64,000 nt of DNA from Phyllobacterium endophyticum (GTDB taxonomy: Bacteria; Pseudomonadota; Alphaproteobacteria; Rhizobiales; Rhizobiaceae), in NCBI RefSeq assembly GCF_003010935.1, contig NZ_PGGN01000004.1, forward strand, positions 558,001 to 622,000, read 5' to 3'. Made by a program: the position numbers and the translations under genes. Under the pieces are notes generated by a model. The model was not told the origin of the DNA. It was given only the letters and a program-made list of their open reading frames with translations, and made no database searches. Position 1 is the stretch's first letter. Every line of letters starts with the position of its first letter. Positions 40,348 through 50,091 of this stretch are shown one piece after another.

Positions 40348-41538
40348 CTAATCCTCGACGGGATGATCCGCCTCGACGCGGCCAAAAAACTCCCAGACTG
40401 TTACGACGATCAAGATACCGCTGGTGATTGCTCCTAGCACCAGCGGCGACAATTCATCCGCAAAAAATGCCACGATCGCACACAACCCGAGCCCGACCAT
40501 ATGCGACAGCGGCGGCCTTCCCGCGATGTAATATTTGAAGAGCAGGTTGCCGATCAGATACAGAGCAGTGCCGCCGACGGACGTCCAGATAGTCGCGGCA
40601 TCGGCGTGTCCTTCGGGATGCGCAAGGATAAGTTCGTCGGACACGGCAACGACGATGATCCCTGCCACGAGCAGAATGTGCACATAGGTATAGGCGAAGC
40701 GTGCAATCTTCCCCGGATTGTCGGTCTCGGCGATCTTTTCATGGGCAACCGATTGCCCAATGTTGAAATAGACGAGCCACATGGCGACCGACGCAACGAA
40801 AGTTGTCAGGAACGCCGAAAAAGAGGTCAGATTCCACTCCTGGCCGGCAAAAGTCTCTCCGGAGACAAGGATGGATTCTCCGAGCGCGATAATGACGAAA
40901 AGCGCGGACCGTTCCGCCATGTGATCGCCGTCGATATCCCAATCTTCCGTTGAGGATGCCCCCAAACCATAGGTCCAGAAGCCCAGTGCCGGTCCGATCA
41001 GTTCGATGCCCAGCGCGAGAGCCCAGAGTACCAGCCGGGACTCTAGATCGCTCAAGCCACCGGCGATCCAGAACGAGCCCGATACTATGAGCCAAATCGT
41101 GATTCGCAGGAAATTGCGGAAATTGGACTCGTTGTGGTGCCGCAACGCCCAGACCATGAAAAGCGACCTGCCAAGTTGCATGAAGACGAAAGCGCAGGCG
41201 AATACCAGTCCGCGTGCTCCGAAGGCATTTGGAATCGACGTCGAAAGGACAAGCCCGGCCGCCATCAGCACGAACAGCATGATCCGAACCGGCGGGGTCG
41301 ACGGGTCAAGCCAGTTCGTGCACCACATCGTATAGACCCAGACCCACCAGATTGCCCCAAGAAGCAACGAACTCTCGGCGACGCCCTTCAGGCTCAGATC
41401 GTGCAGAAGCAAGTGCGAAATCTGCGTGATTGCAAAGACGAAGACGAGATCGAAAAACAATTCGACGAACTCGACTTTCGCGCTGTCCTCCTCGTTGCGC
41501 TTGCGCGAGTAGTCTTGAATTGCTCCAAAAAAAGCCAC
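40348..41538 (-). CDS. LtrA family membrane protein
   Basis: This is a low-temperature-requirement protein A family member with about ten transmembrane helices. Diagnostic segments are KVEFVELFFDLVFVFAITQ, WWVWVYTMWCTNWLDP and HMAERSALFVIIALGESILV. I choose a GTG at 41538 (VAFFGAIQDYSRKRN) with AAAGG seven bases upstream, giving 396 residues; a TTG at 41574 would add 12 residues with no good ribosome site. The family was named for a Listeria mutant and has no established activity. Four 21-bp tandem repeats lie directly upstream. Confidence 0.85.
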   Translation of the reverse strand: MAFFGAIQDYSRKRNEEDSAKVEFVELFFDLVFVFAITQISHLLLHDLSLKGVAESSLLLGAIWWVWVYTMWCTNWLDPSTPPVRIMLFVLMAAGLVLSTSIPNAFGARGLVFACAFVFMQLGRSLFMVWALRHHNESNFRNFLRITIWLIVSGSFWIAGGLSDLESRLVLWALALGIELIGPALGFWTYGLGASSTEDWDIDGDHMAERSALFVIIALGESILVSGETFAGQEWNLTSFSAFLTTFVASVAMWLVYFNIGQSVAHEKIAETDNPGKIARFAYTYVHILLVAGIIVVAVSDELILAHPEGHADAATIWTSVGGTALYLIGNLLFKYYIAGRPPLSHMVGLGLCAIVAFFADELSPLVLGAITSGILIVVTVWEFFGRVEADHPVED

Positions 41539-41571
41539 GTTTTTGCCTTTATTTTTGATGTGAGTTTTGCT

Positions 41572-41655
41572 CAAAATGGCGTAACTTTTGCCAAAAATGG
41601 CACGGCTTTTCCTGCAAACGGAAACGTTTTTCGACCGGAAACGCGCGTTTTTCCC
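41572..41655. repeat. Four imperfect 21-bp tandem repeats
   Basis: Units at 41572-41592, 41593-41613, 41614-41634 and 41635-41655 share the pattern (C/A)AAAATGGC...ACTTTTG; translated on the plus strand they read QNGVTFA, KNGTAFP, ANGNVFR and PETRVFP. The last unit is degenerate. They lie in the leader of ltrA. Confidence 0.55.
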
Positions 41656-41817
41656 AGGCGGATGATTGCAGTTCTCGCTGAACGCATCTCCCCGACAGTT
41701 GACGGCCGCAAGTTCTCAGCTGAGAACTTATTCCTATTTTTCTCCTGCCAAACGCCACTTGCAAACCTCCCCGCCCCTCCTGTCTAATGCCGTCTCAACA
41801 ACACCCAGGACGAGCAT

Positions 41818-42240
41818 ATGGCCTTTACCGACCGATATCCTATTATTATTACACCGCGCAAAGAAGCCTGCCGAGATTTTTGGATCCAGCATCTTGGATT
41901 CGTCAGTGGCTTCGATAGTACCTGGTTTTGCTGGCTTTCAGCGGAAGACGGCAGCGCGTCCATTGCGTTCATGACACCCGATCACCCGTCGTCTCCACCC
42001 GGCTCGGACTCCTTCAGCGGGAGCGGAATGTGCTTTGAACTTCAGGTGGACGATGCGCGGGCGGCGTTTGAAAAGATGAGCGCTTCCGGCCTGAAAATCG
42101 AATATCCGCTGACGGACGAGCCATTCGGGCAGCGTCGTTTCGGCTTTCATGATCCCTCCGGTCTTTGGATCGACGTCGTCGAGCAGATCGACGCCGAGGC
42201 AGGCTTCTGGGACAAGTACATGATCGGCAGCCAGCTCTAG
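41818..42240 (+). CDS. VOC (glyoxalase/bleomycin-resistance) family protein
   Basis: This 140-residue protein has one vicinal-oxygen-chelate module pair: YPIIITPRKEACRDFWIQHL at the start, and GMCFELQVDDARAAFEKMSA with RRFGFHDPSGLWIDVVEQID at the end. The family includes glyoxalases, dioxygenases and antibiotic-binding proteins; the substrate is unknown. AGGAC precedes the ATG at 41818. Its stop overlaps that of the convergent thioesterase by four bases. Confidence 0.88.
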   Translation: MAFTDRYPIIITPRKEACRDFWIQHLGFVSGFDSTWFCWLSAEDGSASIAFMTPDHPSSPPGSDSFSGSGMCFELQVDDARAAFEKMSASGLKIEYPLTDEPFGQRRFGFHDPSGLWIDVVEQIDAEAGFWDKYMIGSQL

Positions 42241-42626
42241 CGCTCGCCGGGAACTGGCGTGGGCTTGCCTTCCCTGTCGAGAGCGACCATCACAAAATCG
42301 GCATGCGTAACGCGTTCCATCAGATCAGAAAGGTAGCGTTGCGCCCAGGCCTCCACCTTCAACGTTATGGATGTTCGTCCGACACGATCGATATGGGTAT
42401 AGACGCACAACGTGTCACCGATCTTGACCGGTTTTGCGAAGGCCATTTCCTTGACCGCAGCGGTCACGACCCTCCCCCTTGCCCGTTCTGCCGCCCTGAT
42501 GCCGCAAGACAGATCCATCTGTGCCATGACCCAGCCGCCAAAGATGTCTCCCGCGGCATTCGCATCGGCGGGCATCGCCAGAGTACGCAGCGTCAATTCG
42601 CCGATAGGTTTGGTTTGTTCACTCAA
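42237..42626 (-). CDS. Acyl-CoA thioesterase (YciA-like, hotdog fold)
   Basis: I choose a TTG start at 42626 (LSEQTKPIGELTLRTLAM) because GGAGG stands six bases upstream; no ATG is available at the right place, and the in-frame extension to 42782 has no similarity. The 129-residue product has the hotdog-fold motif PADANAAGDIFGGWVMAQMD and GDTLCVYTHIDRVGRTSITLKVE (in two parts). It hydrolyses acyl-CoA thioesters in the cytoplasm; chain length cannot be told. It is convergent with the VOC gene. Confidence 0.88.
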   Translation of the reverse strand: MSEQTKPIGELTLRTLAMPADANAAGDIFGGWVMAQMDLSCGIRAAERARGRVVTAAVKEMAFAKPVKIGDTLCVYTHIDRVGRTSITLKVEAWAQRYLSDLMERVTHADFVMVALDREGKPTPVPGER

Positions 42627-42796
42627 CTCAAGCCTCCATGTATCTTTAGGATCTTTTGCATGATGCTTTGCAGCGGGCGATTTGGGAAGGGGCCGCACCG
42701 GGAACTGTCGGAAACCCGACACTGCGGGTCGTTGCGTGGTTTCGCATGACGCCGCGTGTGGCCTAGTCTCCTTCTGTACCAACGTCCGGAGGCGTC

Positions 42797-43993
42797 ATGA
42801 AGATCACAGATGTCAAAACCTTTGTTGTCGGCAATCCGCCGCCATCGTTTGGTGGAACGTGGTTTCTCTTCGTCAAGCTAACGACGGACTCCGGCGTGAC
42901 CGGCTATGGCGAGGCCTATAATTCCACCGTCAGCCCGCAGGTAATGCGCAAGGTGATCGAGGACGTAGCCGAGCGCTGGCTTATCGGCGAGGACCCGCAC
43001 CATATCGAACGTTTCTTTCGCCGCGCCTATTCCGGCGGCTTCACCCAGCGGCCCGACGTAACTGTCATGGGAGCAGTTTCGGCACTTGAAATGGCTTGCT
43101 GGGATATTATCGGCAAGGAAGCCGGCAAGCCGGTCTATGAATTGCTCGGCGGCAAGGTTCATGAGCGGCTGCGCAGTTACACCTACATCTATCCCAAACC
43201 GGAACTGGGCGAGACGTCGGCCATCTACTGGGACGCCGAAGCCTCTGCCCAGCGGGCGGCAGAGTACGTCGCGCAAGGCTACACGGCGGTGAAGTTCGAT
43301 CCGGTGGCGCCGTATACCGCGTTCGATCCACGTCAGCTGTCGCTCGAACAACTCGATCTCGGCGAGAAATTCGCGCGGCTCGTTCGTGAAGCCGTCGGCT
43401 CCAGGGCTGACCTCTTGTTCGGGACCCACGGCCAGATGACGCCGAGCAGCGCTGTCCGCCTCGCAAAACGTCTTGAGCCCTACGATCCTCTATGGCTGGA
43501 AGAGCCGGTGCCGCCGGATATGCCGGAAAATATGGGCTATGTCCAACAGCATACGTCGATCCCGATTGCTTCGGGTGAGCGCCTGACAACGAAATACGAG
43601 TTTCAGCGTTTGCTGGTAAACGGTGCCGCGAACATCCTGCAGATGAATCTTGGACGGGTCGGGGGCATTCTGGAAGCAAAGAAAATCGCCGGAATGGCAG
43701 AGACCTTCCACGCCCAGATCGCGCCCCATCTCTATTGCGGGCCCATCGTCGGCGCCGCCAATATCCAAATTTCGACCTGTAGCCCGAACTTTCTCATTCT
43801 CGAATGTATTCAGGCCTTCGGAGGCTTCCACGCCAAAATTTTGAAAAAGCCGATCCGATGGGAAAATGGATATGTCATTCCATCATCCGAACCTGGCCTC
43901 GGCATTGAACTGAATGAGGACGTTGCCGAAGCGAATGCCTACGAGGGTCATGACCTCCATCTCAACATGGGACGCGATGCATTGTTGGTCTGA
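42797..43993 (+). CDS. Mandelate racemase/muconate lactonizing enzyme family (sugar-acid dehydratase-like)
   Basis: The protein has 398 residues with GGAGG before the ATG. It is an enolase-superfamily enzyme with the N-terminal capping domain (VKTFVVGNPPPSFGGTWFLF) and the TIM-barrel domain carrying metal ligands in LWLEEPVPPDM and IASGERLTTKYE, the KxD-type base in YTAVKFDPVAPY and the His base in IAPHLYCGPIVGAA. The pattern resembles galactarate/galactonate-type dehydratases rather than muconate enzymes. The substrate is uncertain. A SemiSWEET sugar-transporter gene follows 114 bp downstream. Confidence 0.85.
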   Translation: MKITDVKTFVVGNPPPSFGGTWFLFVKLTTDSGVTGYGEAYNSTVSPQVMRKVIEDVAERWLIGEDPHHIERFFRRAYSGGFTQRPDVTVMGAVSALEMACWDIIGKEAGKPVYELLGGKVHERLRSYTYIYPKPELGETSAIYWDAEASAQRAAEYVAQGYTAVKFDPVAPYTAFDPRQLSLEQLDLGEKFARLVREAVGSRADLLFGTHGQMTPSSAVRLAKRLEPYDPLWLEEPVPPDMPENMGYVQQHTSIPIASGERLTTKYEFQRLLVNGAANILQMNLGRVGGILEAKKIAGMAETFHAQIAPHLYCGPIVGAANIQISTCSPNFLILECIQAFGGFHAKILKKPIRWENGYVIPSSEPGLGIELNEDVAEANAYEGHDLHLNMGRDALLV

Positions 43994-44107
43994 GCGCATG
44001 TCCAAATAATTTGCGCAACCCGCTCGCACGAACATGATTCCGCTATATTTCTGAAGCGAATATCGCCAATTATCAGTTTAGACCCATTCCTTTGAAAGTG
44101 CCCATCC

Positions 44108-44365
44108 GTGCCGATCCATATTGAACTCGTTGGCAGCCTCGCTGCCGCTATTACAACGCTGTGCTGGATACCCCAGATCGTTAAAATAGTCCGGCATCGC
44201 GAGACCGCGAGTATCTCGCTCGTAACGAACGTTTCGCTGGCGCTGGGTGTTCTTCTCTGGCTGTTTTACGGGATGATGATCAGTTCCTGGCCGGTCATGG
44301 CAGCGAATGGAGTAACGCTGCTCTTAATTCTGACCATCCTTGGCCTGAAGCTGCGTTATGGATGA
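44108..44365 (+). CDS. SemiSWEET sugar transporter
   Basis: This 85-residue protein starts with GTG at 44108. Three transmembrane helices with the PQ-loop motif TTLCWIPQIVKIVRHRETAS and the follow-on SISLVTNVSLALGVLLWLFY identify a bacterial SemiSWEET, which works as a homodimer and moves mono- or disaccharides across the inner membrane. The length fits (85-95 residues). It lies after a sugar-acid-dehydratase-like gene, which may hint at a shared carbohydrate substrate, though the 114-bp gap makes co-transcription uncertain. Confidence 0.88.
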   Translation: MPIHIELVGSLAAAITTLCWIPQIVKIVRHRETASISLVTNVSLALGVLLWLFYGMMISSWPVMAANGVTLLLILTILGLKLRYG

Positions 44366-44495
44366 CGATAGACCACCGTCTGCCATTGTAGATTGAACCG
44401 GAACTTGAAAAATACAATTTCGAATGCGTTTCGCTTCCCCAGCGATGCCGCCATGTTGAGCCGGTTCGCGATTCAACGGGTGGTCTTCTGGCTTT

Positions 44496-45410
44496 ATGCA
44501 TGCGATATTTCAAATCAAGTTAACGGAAGAAGACGCGGGACCTGAAGGACACGTCAAACGCTATCGTTTCCGCAATAAGTATCTCAATATCGTTCGGGAC
44601 GCGCTCGACGACTGGATCATATATTACCAACCCGCACCTCGTGCAGGTACCCGCGTCATAGGATCGACCGGATATTTCGCGACGGCACGCGTCACGTCCA
44701 TACATCCCCTGCAAGACGATCCCGGATATTGCGAAGCAAGCCTCGAACAGTATCTGGAACTTGAAGAGGCGGTGCCATTCAGCGTTCCTGACTTCCTGCT
44801 CGACAAGAAGATTTACTTCGAACGGAACATGGTGCAGTCGGACGGCAGGATGAATTCCCATACGATACAGCAACAGGTTCGCGCCCTTACGAACGAAGAG
44901 TTCAGCAAAATCGAGAGGGCAGGTTTCAATAGAAACTGGATCGAGGAAGGGGAGCAACCTGTGGTGTCGCCTAACTATGGCTTTGCCGAAGATCCGCCGG
45001 AATCGCTGGAGCGCGACCGCATCCTGACATCAAGAGCCTTCCGTGATCGCGTTTTCAGGCAACGGGTAGGCAAAGCCTACAATATGAAATGCGCGATGAC
45101 GGGCATATCCATGCAGGCTCCCGATGGAAACTTCGAAATGGAATGCGCTCACATCAAACCCATAGAGGCCGGCGGTCCCGACTCCCTCAACAATGGAATG
45201 CCACTGTTTCGATCGATACATTGGATGTTCGACAATGGCCTGATCTCCATCGGCCCGGACTATCGGATCCTGAAATCGTCGCAATATGACGAACCCAAGA
45301 TCGACGCACTTTTCAACGAATCGGGAAGGATAAATCTGCCGAGGAATAACAGTTATTTCCCCCACCCAGAGTTCCTGCGCTACCATCGTGAGCACATATT
45401 CCTCGGGTAA
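44496..45410 (+). CDS. HNH endonuclease with N-terminal unknown domain
   Basis: This 304-residue protein has a C-terminal HNH_2-type nuclease module: MKCAMTGISMQAPDGNF (C199), ECAHIKPIEAGGPDSLNNGM (H219, N232-N233) and SIHWMFDNGLISI (H242). This is the COG3440-type predicted restriction endonuclease. The N-terminal ~110 residues (DWIIYYQPAPRAGTRVIGST, FATARVTSI) resemble a small beta-barrel such as a PUA/EVE-type module; this is inference. No methyltransferase or specificity subunit is adjacent, so it is a solitary nuclease, possibly specific for modified DNA. Confidence 0.82.
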   Translation: MHAIFQIKLTEEDAGPEGHVKRYRFRNKYLNIVRDALDDWIIYYQPAPRAGTRVIGSTGYFATARVTSIHPLQDDPGYCEASLEQYLELEEAVPFSVPDFLLDKKIYFERNMVQSDGRMNSHTIQQQVRALTNEEFSKIERAGFNRNWIEEGEQPVVSPNYGFAEDPPESLERDRILTSRAFRDRVFRQRVGKAYNMKCAMTGISMQAPDGNFEMECAHIKPIEAGGPDSLNNGMPLFRSIHWMFDNGLISIGPDYRILKSSQYDEPKIDALFNESGRINLPRNNSYFPHPEFLRYHREHIFLG

Positions 45411-45419
45411 CGGCGATTT

Positions 45420-45443
45420 CTCCTGACAGCCTCATGTCAGGAG
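45420..45443 (+). terminator. Hairpin after the HNH gene
   Basis: Perfect 9-bp arms CTCCTGACA (45420-45428) and TGTCAGGAG (45435-45443), then CAGATCTTTGG with only a short T run. A probable transcription stop, 73 bp before uvrB. Confidence 0.5.
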
Positions 45444-45515
45444 CAGATCTTTGGCCAAACGACTTTTCGGGGACCGGGCCTTTCCATTTCCGCGGACTCC
45501 CACCATATTCAGCCC

Positions 45516-48329
45516 ATGGCTAAATCTCCTGACAAATATAACGCAGATGGTTTCGGCGAGGCGCCGCAGTCTGAACTGGAAGGCACTCCGCTATCCGGCT
45601 CGATAAGCGATTGGGCGAACCAGATCACCCAAGAAACGATGAAAGCGCCCGTAAAACCTGCGAAGGCCAAGAAGGCTTCGGGCAAAGAATCGAGCGCCTC
45701 CCGGACTTCGCGAGGCACGTCGATCGGAGGCTCGACTGACCCGAAGACGCGCGCTGCGGCTGGACTCAATCCGGTAGCAGGTCTCGATATCAATCTTGAA
45801 GATGCCGGAAGCATCATGCCGGGCGGCGCAACCGCTACCGTTGCTGCGCTTTCAGCGCTGATTGAAAGCGGCAATCCGCTCTTCAAGAACGGAACCGCGT
45901 GGCAACCGCACCGACCGGCGCGTCCGGAGAAATCCGAAGGTGGTATTTCCATTCGGATGGAAACAGAGTTTGTGCCGTCGGGCGATCAGCCAACCGCCAT
46001 CAAGGATCTGGTGTCGGGTATAAACGATCACGACAAGACCCAAGTTCTGCTTGGTGTGACCGGGTCCGGCAAGACCTTCACCATGGCGAAAGTCATCGAG
46101 GAGACGCAGCGTCCCGCCTTGATCCTGGCCCCCAACAAGACACTTGCTGCGCAGCTCTATGGCGAGTTCAAATCGTTCTTTCCGAACAATGCGGTGGAGT
46201 ATTTCGTTTCCTATTACGACTATTACCAGCCTGAGGCTTACGTACCGCGCTCCGACACTTACATCGAGAAGGAATCCTCGATCAACGAGCAGATAGACCG
46301 GATGCGGCACTCGGCCACCCGGTCACTGCTTGAACGTGATGACGTGATCATCGTCGCTTCGGTATCGTGCATCTACGGTATCGGTTCGGTCGAAACCTAT
46401 ACCGCAATGACCTTCGAGATGAAGATTGGTGATCGACTAGATCAGCGCGCATTGCTCGCCGATCTGGTGGCACAACAATACAAGCGCCGCGACATGGACT
46501 TCACCCGCGGCTCATTCCGGGTTCGCGGCGATACCATAGAGCTATTCCCCGCCCACTTGGAAGATCGCGCCTGGCGTATTTCCATGTTCGGCGATGAGAT
46601 TGAAGCCATCACCGAGTTCGATCCGCTCACCGGGCAAAAGACAGGCGATCTGCGCTCGGTGAAGATTTATGCAAACTCGCACTATGTGACCCCTCGCCCC
46701 ACACTCAATCAGGCAATCAAGTCGATCAAGGAAGAATTGAAGCATCGACTTGTCGAGTTGAACGCGGCCGGCCGGCTGCTGGAAGCACAACGGCTTGAAC
46801 AACGCTGCACCTTTGATATTGAAATGCTCGAGGCGACAGGCTCCTGCGCTGGCATTGAAAACTATTCACGCTACTTGACGGGGCGCAAGCCCGGTGAGCC
46901 GCCACCCACGCTGTTCGAATATATTCCAGACAACGCGCTGGTGTTCATTGACGAAAGCCATGTCACTGTTCCGCAGATCGGAGCGATGTATAAAGGCGAC
47001 TTTCGGCGCAAGGCGACGCTCGCGGAATATGGTTTCCGCCTGCCCTCCTGCATGGACAATCGTCCGTTGCGTTTCGAGGAATGGGATGCAATGCGCCCAC
47101 AAACGATTGCGGTGTCGGCGACGCCGAGCAAATGGGAGATGGAAGAATCCGGCGGCGTCTTCGCCGAGCAGGTCATTCGTCCCACCGGCCTGATAGATCC
47201 GCCAGTCGAGGTGCGCCCGGCCAAGTCCCAGGTTGATGATGTCCTTGGGGAAATTCGCGAGACCTCCGCGAAGGGTTATCGCACGCTCGTAACGGTCCTC
47301 ACCAAGCGAATGGCTGAAGATCTGACCGAATATCTTCATGAACAGGGTATTCGTGTCCGCTACATGCATTCCGATATCGACACGTTGGAGCGTATCGAGA
47401 TTCTGCGCGACCTGCGCCTCGGCGCGTTCGATGTACTCGTGGGTATCAACCTGCTGCGCGAAGGCCTCGATATTCCGGAATGCGGTTTCGTCGCGATTCT
47501 CGACGCGGACAAGGAAGGCTTCCTGCGTTCGGAAACATCCCTGATACAGACGATAGGGCGTGCCGCACGCAATATCGACGGCAAGGTCATTCTCTATGCG
47601 GATCAGATCACCGGCTCCATGGAGCGGGCGATGGCGGAAACGAACCGCCGCCGCGAGAAGCAGGAGGCCTATAATACCGAACACGGTATCACGCCTGCCA
47701 GCATCAAGAAGAATATCGGAGATATTCTCAATAGCGTGTACGAGCGTGATCACGTCCGCGCGGACATTTCGGAGTTTGCCGAAGAAGGCGCGATGATGGG
47801 CAATAACCTGAGGGCCCATCTTGAACACCTGATGAAGCAGATGCGTGATGCTGCGGACGATCTCGATTTCGAGGTTGCGGCCCGGCTGCGCGACGAGATC
47901 AAGCGCCTGCGCGAAATGGAACTGGCAATCTCGGACGATCCAATGGCACGGGAGGTCGAGTTGGAAAGCCCGGTCACAGGTCGCACAAAGGGCAGGCACA
48001 ATGCCGGGCGAGCTATGCACCGGGTCGCAGCCGACGAGAACGACAAAGACCCGGCGCTGTTCCGCAAGCCGCATCTGGACGAGATGGGTGGCGATAGCAC
48101 GCGCCCGCTCGGCCCGGGCGTTTTTCGCAAGAATACGCTTGATGAGATGACGGTCGGGCGTACGGAAAAGCCGGTTATCGGCCACGTTCCTGAAAAACCG
48201 GCCTTCACGGGCACCAACCGCAACGATCAGAAGATCGTTCGCCGCGAGCGTACGGGTGCCGGCTCTTACGAGGACGCTGGAGATCGCAAGAAGCGCCGTC
48301 CGGGCAAGACCGGACGTCCGGGGCGTTGA
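45516..48329 (+). CDS. uvrB: Excinuclease ABC subunit UvrB
   Basis: UvrB is the damage-verifying helicase-like subunit of nucleotide excision repair. The protein has 937 residues, far longer than E. coli UvrB (673). Residues 1-140 are a low-complexity, Ala/Ser/Lys-rich extension; the core begins near 150. Walker A GVTGSGKT is at 180-187, and the beta-hairpin [20 protein letters not shown] follows. Walker B/DEAD-like [13 protein letters not shown] and motif [13 protein letters not shown] are intact. The UVR domain ([19 protein letters not shown]) is near 768-800, then a ~130-residue basic tail rich in Arg and Gly. Long N- and C-extensions are common in Rhizobiales. Confidence 0.96.
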   Translation: MAKSPDKYNADGFGEAPQSELEGTPLSGSISDWANQITQETMKAPVKPAKAKKASGKESSASRTSRGTSIGGSTDPKTRAAAGLNPVAGLDINLEDAGSIMPGGATATVAALSALIESGNPLFKNGTAWQPHRPARPEKSEGGISIRMETEFVPSGDQPTAIKDLVSGINDHDKTQVLLGVTGSGKTFTMAKVIEETQRPALILAPNKTLAAQLYGEFKSFFPNNAVEYFVSYYDYYQPEAYVPRSDTYIEKESSINEQIDRMRHSATRSLLERDDVIIVASVSCIYGIGSVETYTAMTFEMKIGDRLDQRALLADLVAQQYKRRDMDFTRGSFRVRGDTIELFPAHLEDRAWRISMFGDEIEAITEFDPLTGQKTGDLRSVKIYANSHYVTPRPTLNQAIKSIKEELKHRLVELNAAGRLLEAQRLEQRCTFDIEMLEATGSCAGIENYSRYLTGRKPGEPPPTLFEYIPDNALVFIDESHVTVPQIGAMYKGDFRRKATLAEYGFRLPSCMDNRPLRFEEWDAMRPQTIAVSATPSKWEMEESGGVFAEQVIRPTGLIDPPVEVRPAKSQVDDVLGEIRETSAKGYRTLVTVLTKRMAEDLTEYLHEQGIRVRYMHSDIDTLERIEILRDLRLGAFDVLVGINLLREGLDIPECGFVAILDADKEGFLRSETSLIQTIGRAARNIDGKVILYADQITGSMERAMAETNRRREKQEAYNTEHGITPASIKKNIGDILNSVYERDHVRADISEFAEEGAMMGNNLRAHLEHLMKQMRDAADDLDFEVAARLRDEIKRLREMELAISDDPMAREVELESPVTGRTKGRHNAGRAMHRVAADENDKDPALFRKPHLDEMGGDSTRPLGPGVFRKNTLDEMTVGRTEKPVIGHVPEKPAFTGTNRNDQKIVRRERTGAGSYEDAGDRKKRRPGKTGRPGR

Positions 48330-48567
48330 AGTCCGTCGGTAGGTTTCCCAGAGTCGAAACAAGCTTGGCGAGGAATCGTCGGGAAAATTCGGCGTGATTG
48401 GCGGCTTGGTTGGTGAACCGGGCCAGACAGCTTGTGGCAGGCGGTTGACCGAAATCAGCTGTGAGTTTCCCGGGAATGCAGCGCATATCCACCACGCGAC
48501 AAAGCAAACAATGCTAAGGAACTTCCCGCGTCACCTGAGCGCAGAATCATTTTGAACGTCTGGAGCG

Positions 48568-50091
48568 ATGATGAAGGTCGACATCGACATGGGAGCGGCG
48601 CCGGCCGGCGCAAAAGCCATGCTCGATCTGGAAGAACTGCTGGCAACACGCCTTCTCGTTCAGGGTAATTCCGGCTCGGGTAAATCGCATCTGCTGCGCC
48701 GCTTGCTCGAACAAAGTGCACAATGGGTACAACAATGCGTCATAGATCCGGAAGGTGATTTCGTTACGTTAGCTGACAGATACGGCCACGTGGTCGTCGA
48801 TGGCGCACGAACCGAGAGCGAACTCACCCGTATCGCCGCGCGCATACGCCAGCATCGCGTTTCCGTCGTGCTCGATCTGGAAGGGCTGGATGTCGAGCAG
48901 CAGATGCGATGCGCTGCAGCCTTTCTCGGAGGTCTTTTCGATGCCGAGCGCGACTTCTGGTATCCGATACTCGTCGTTGTGGATGAAGCACAGCTCTTCG
49001 CACCTGCCGTTGCCGGCGAAGTATCCGATGAAGCTCGCAAGCTTTCGCTTGGCGCCATGACCAACCTGATGTGCCGTGGCCGCAAGCGCGGCCTCGCTGG
49101 AGTTATCGCGACGCAACGCCTCGCCAAGCTTGCCAAGAATGTTGCGGCTGAAGCATCGAATTTCCTGATGGGCCGAACGTTTCTCGATATAGATATGGCG
49201 CGCGCTGCGGACCTTCTCGGAATGGAGCGGCGACAGGCCGAGCAGTTCCGTGATCTTGCTCGCGGCCATTTCGTTGCGCTTGGCCCGGCGCTGTCGCGCA
49301 GGCCCTTGGCGGTAACCATCGGCCCGGTCGAGACGTCTGCCCGCTCGGCAAGCCCGAAGCTCACTCCACTGCCGCAGCCAGGCGAAGACGCCCGCGACTT
49401 GATATTCACGCCAGCGCCGGAGGAGCGCCGCGCAGCCGTGCGTCGAACTCCCCCACCGCCCGCTCCTACGCCAACGGCAGATATTTTGAATCAATTGAAC
49501 CAGGCGAAAGCGGCCGTCGCTGAGACAGTATCTTCCCCACCATCACTATTCCCCGAAATCGACGAGGCAGAGCGTAATGGCATGATCGATGCAGTCATGC
49601 ATGACATGCTAAACGACCCGGATGCATCCTTCCGCACGGATGCGGTTCTCTATCAGGACTTTCTCGTTCGTTGCCGCATTCGCAGGATACAGGGTGATCC
49701 GCTTTCTTTGCCAGCGTTTCGTCGCAATCTTGCGGTCGCACGTGCTGGAATTGACGGAGAAACCGCACAAGGTGCGCCGTGGCAGAGGGCACTCGAACTT
49801 TCCACGAGCCTGCCGGACGACGTGCAGGGCGTCTTCTTTATCGTCGCACAGGCTGCAGTCAAAGGTGCCGCTTGCCCATCGGACGCGACACTGGCTCGCG
49901 CCTATGGTACCCATTCGGCGCGACGGGCGAGACGGCTTCTTACTTACTTCGAGGAACAGGGGCTCATTGTGGTACGCACCGATTTTACCGGTAATCGTGT
50001 GGTCGCATTTCCCGATCTTGGCTGTGAAACGGCCGCAGGCGATCCGAACGGCCCGGATGGGGACTTGCAGGAGCCCCAAGCGGCCGAATAA
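48568..50091 (+). CDS. HerA-like P-loop ATPase with C-terminal winged helix
   Basis: This 507-residue protein has a DUF87/HerA-like FtsK-type ATPase core: Walker A GNSGSGKS at 33-40, Walker B PILVVVDEAQLFAP (D139, E140), an arginine-containing RGRKRGLAGVIATQRLAKLA segment, and the LMGRTFLDIDMARAADLLGM part. A Pro-rich linker (about 265-330) precedes a C-terminal region that looks like a winged helix (LARAYGTHSARRARRLLTYF). No NurA nuclease or conjugation gene is nearby. It may be a DNA translocase, or its ATPase may serve another process. The family is widespread in Rhizobiales, but I do not know a function. Confidence 0.8.
   Translation: MMKVDIDMGAAPAGAKAMLDLEELLATRLLVQGNSGSGKSHLLRRLLEQSAQWVQQCVIDPEGDFVTLADRYGHVVVDGARTESELTRIAARIRQHRVSVVLDLEGLDVEQQMRCAAAFLGGLFDAERDFWYPILVVVDEAQLFAPAVAGEVSDEARKLSLGAMTNLMCRGRKRGLAGVIATQRLAKLAKNVAAEASNFLMGRTFLDIDMARAADLLGMERRQAEQFRDLARGHFVALGPALSRRPLAVTIGPVETSARSASPKLTPLPQPGEDARDLIFTPAPEERRAAVRRTPPPPAPTPTADILNQLNQAKAAVAETVSSPPSLFPEIDEAERNGMIDAVMHDMLNDPDASFRTDAVLYQDFLVRCRIRRIQGDPLSLPAFRRNLAVARAGIDGETAQGAPWQRALELSTSLPDDVQGVFFIVAQAAVKGAACPSDATLARAYGTHSARRARRLLTYFEEQGLIVVRTDFTGNRVVAFPDLGCETAAGDPNGPDGDLQEPQAAE

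Noticed and set aside
46866-48362. 498-codon antisense open frame opposite uvrB
   Set aside because: Same reason as for carA: a mirror of a well-conserved gene with no features of its own.
44496-50091. HNH nuclease + uvrB + HerA-like ATPase as a defence island
   Set aside because: uvrB is a housekeeping gene in its usual form, gaps between genes are large, a hairpin ends the HNH transcript, and no typical defence partners (Sir2, NurA, methylase) are present.
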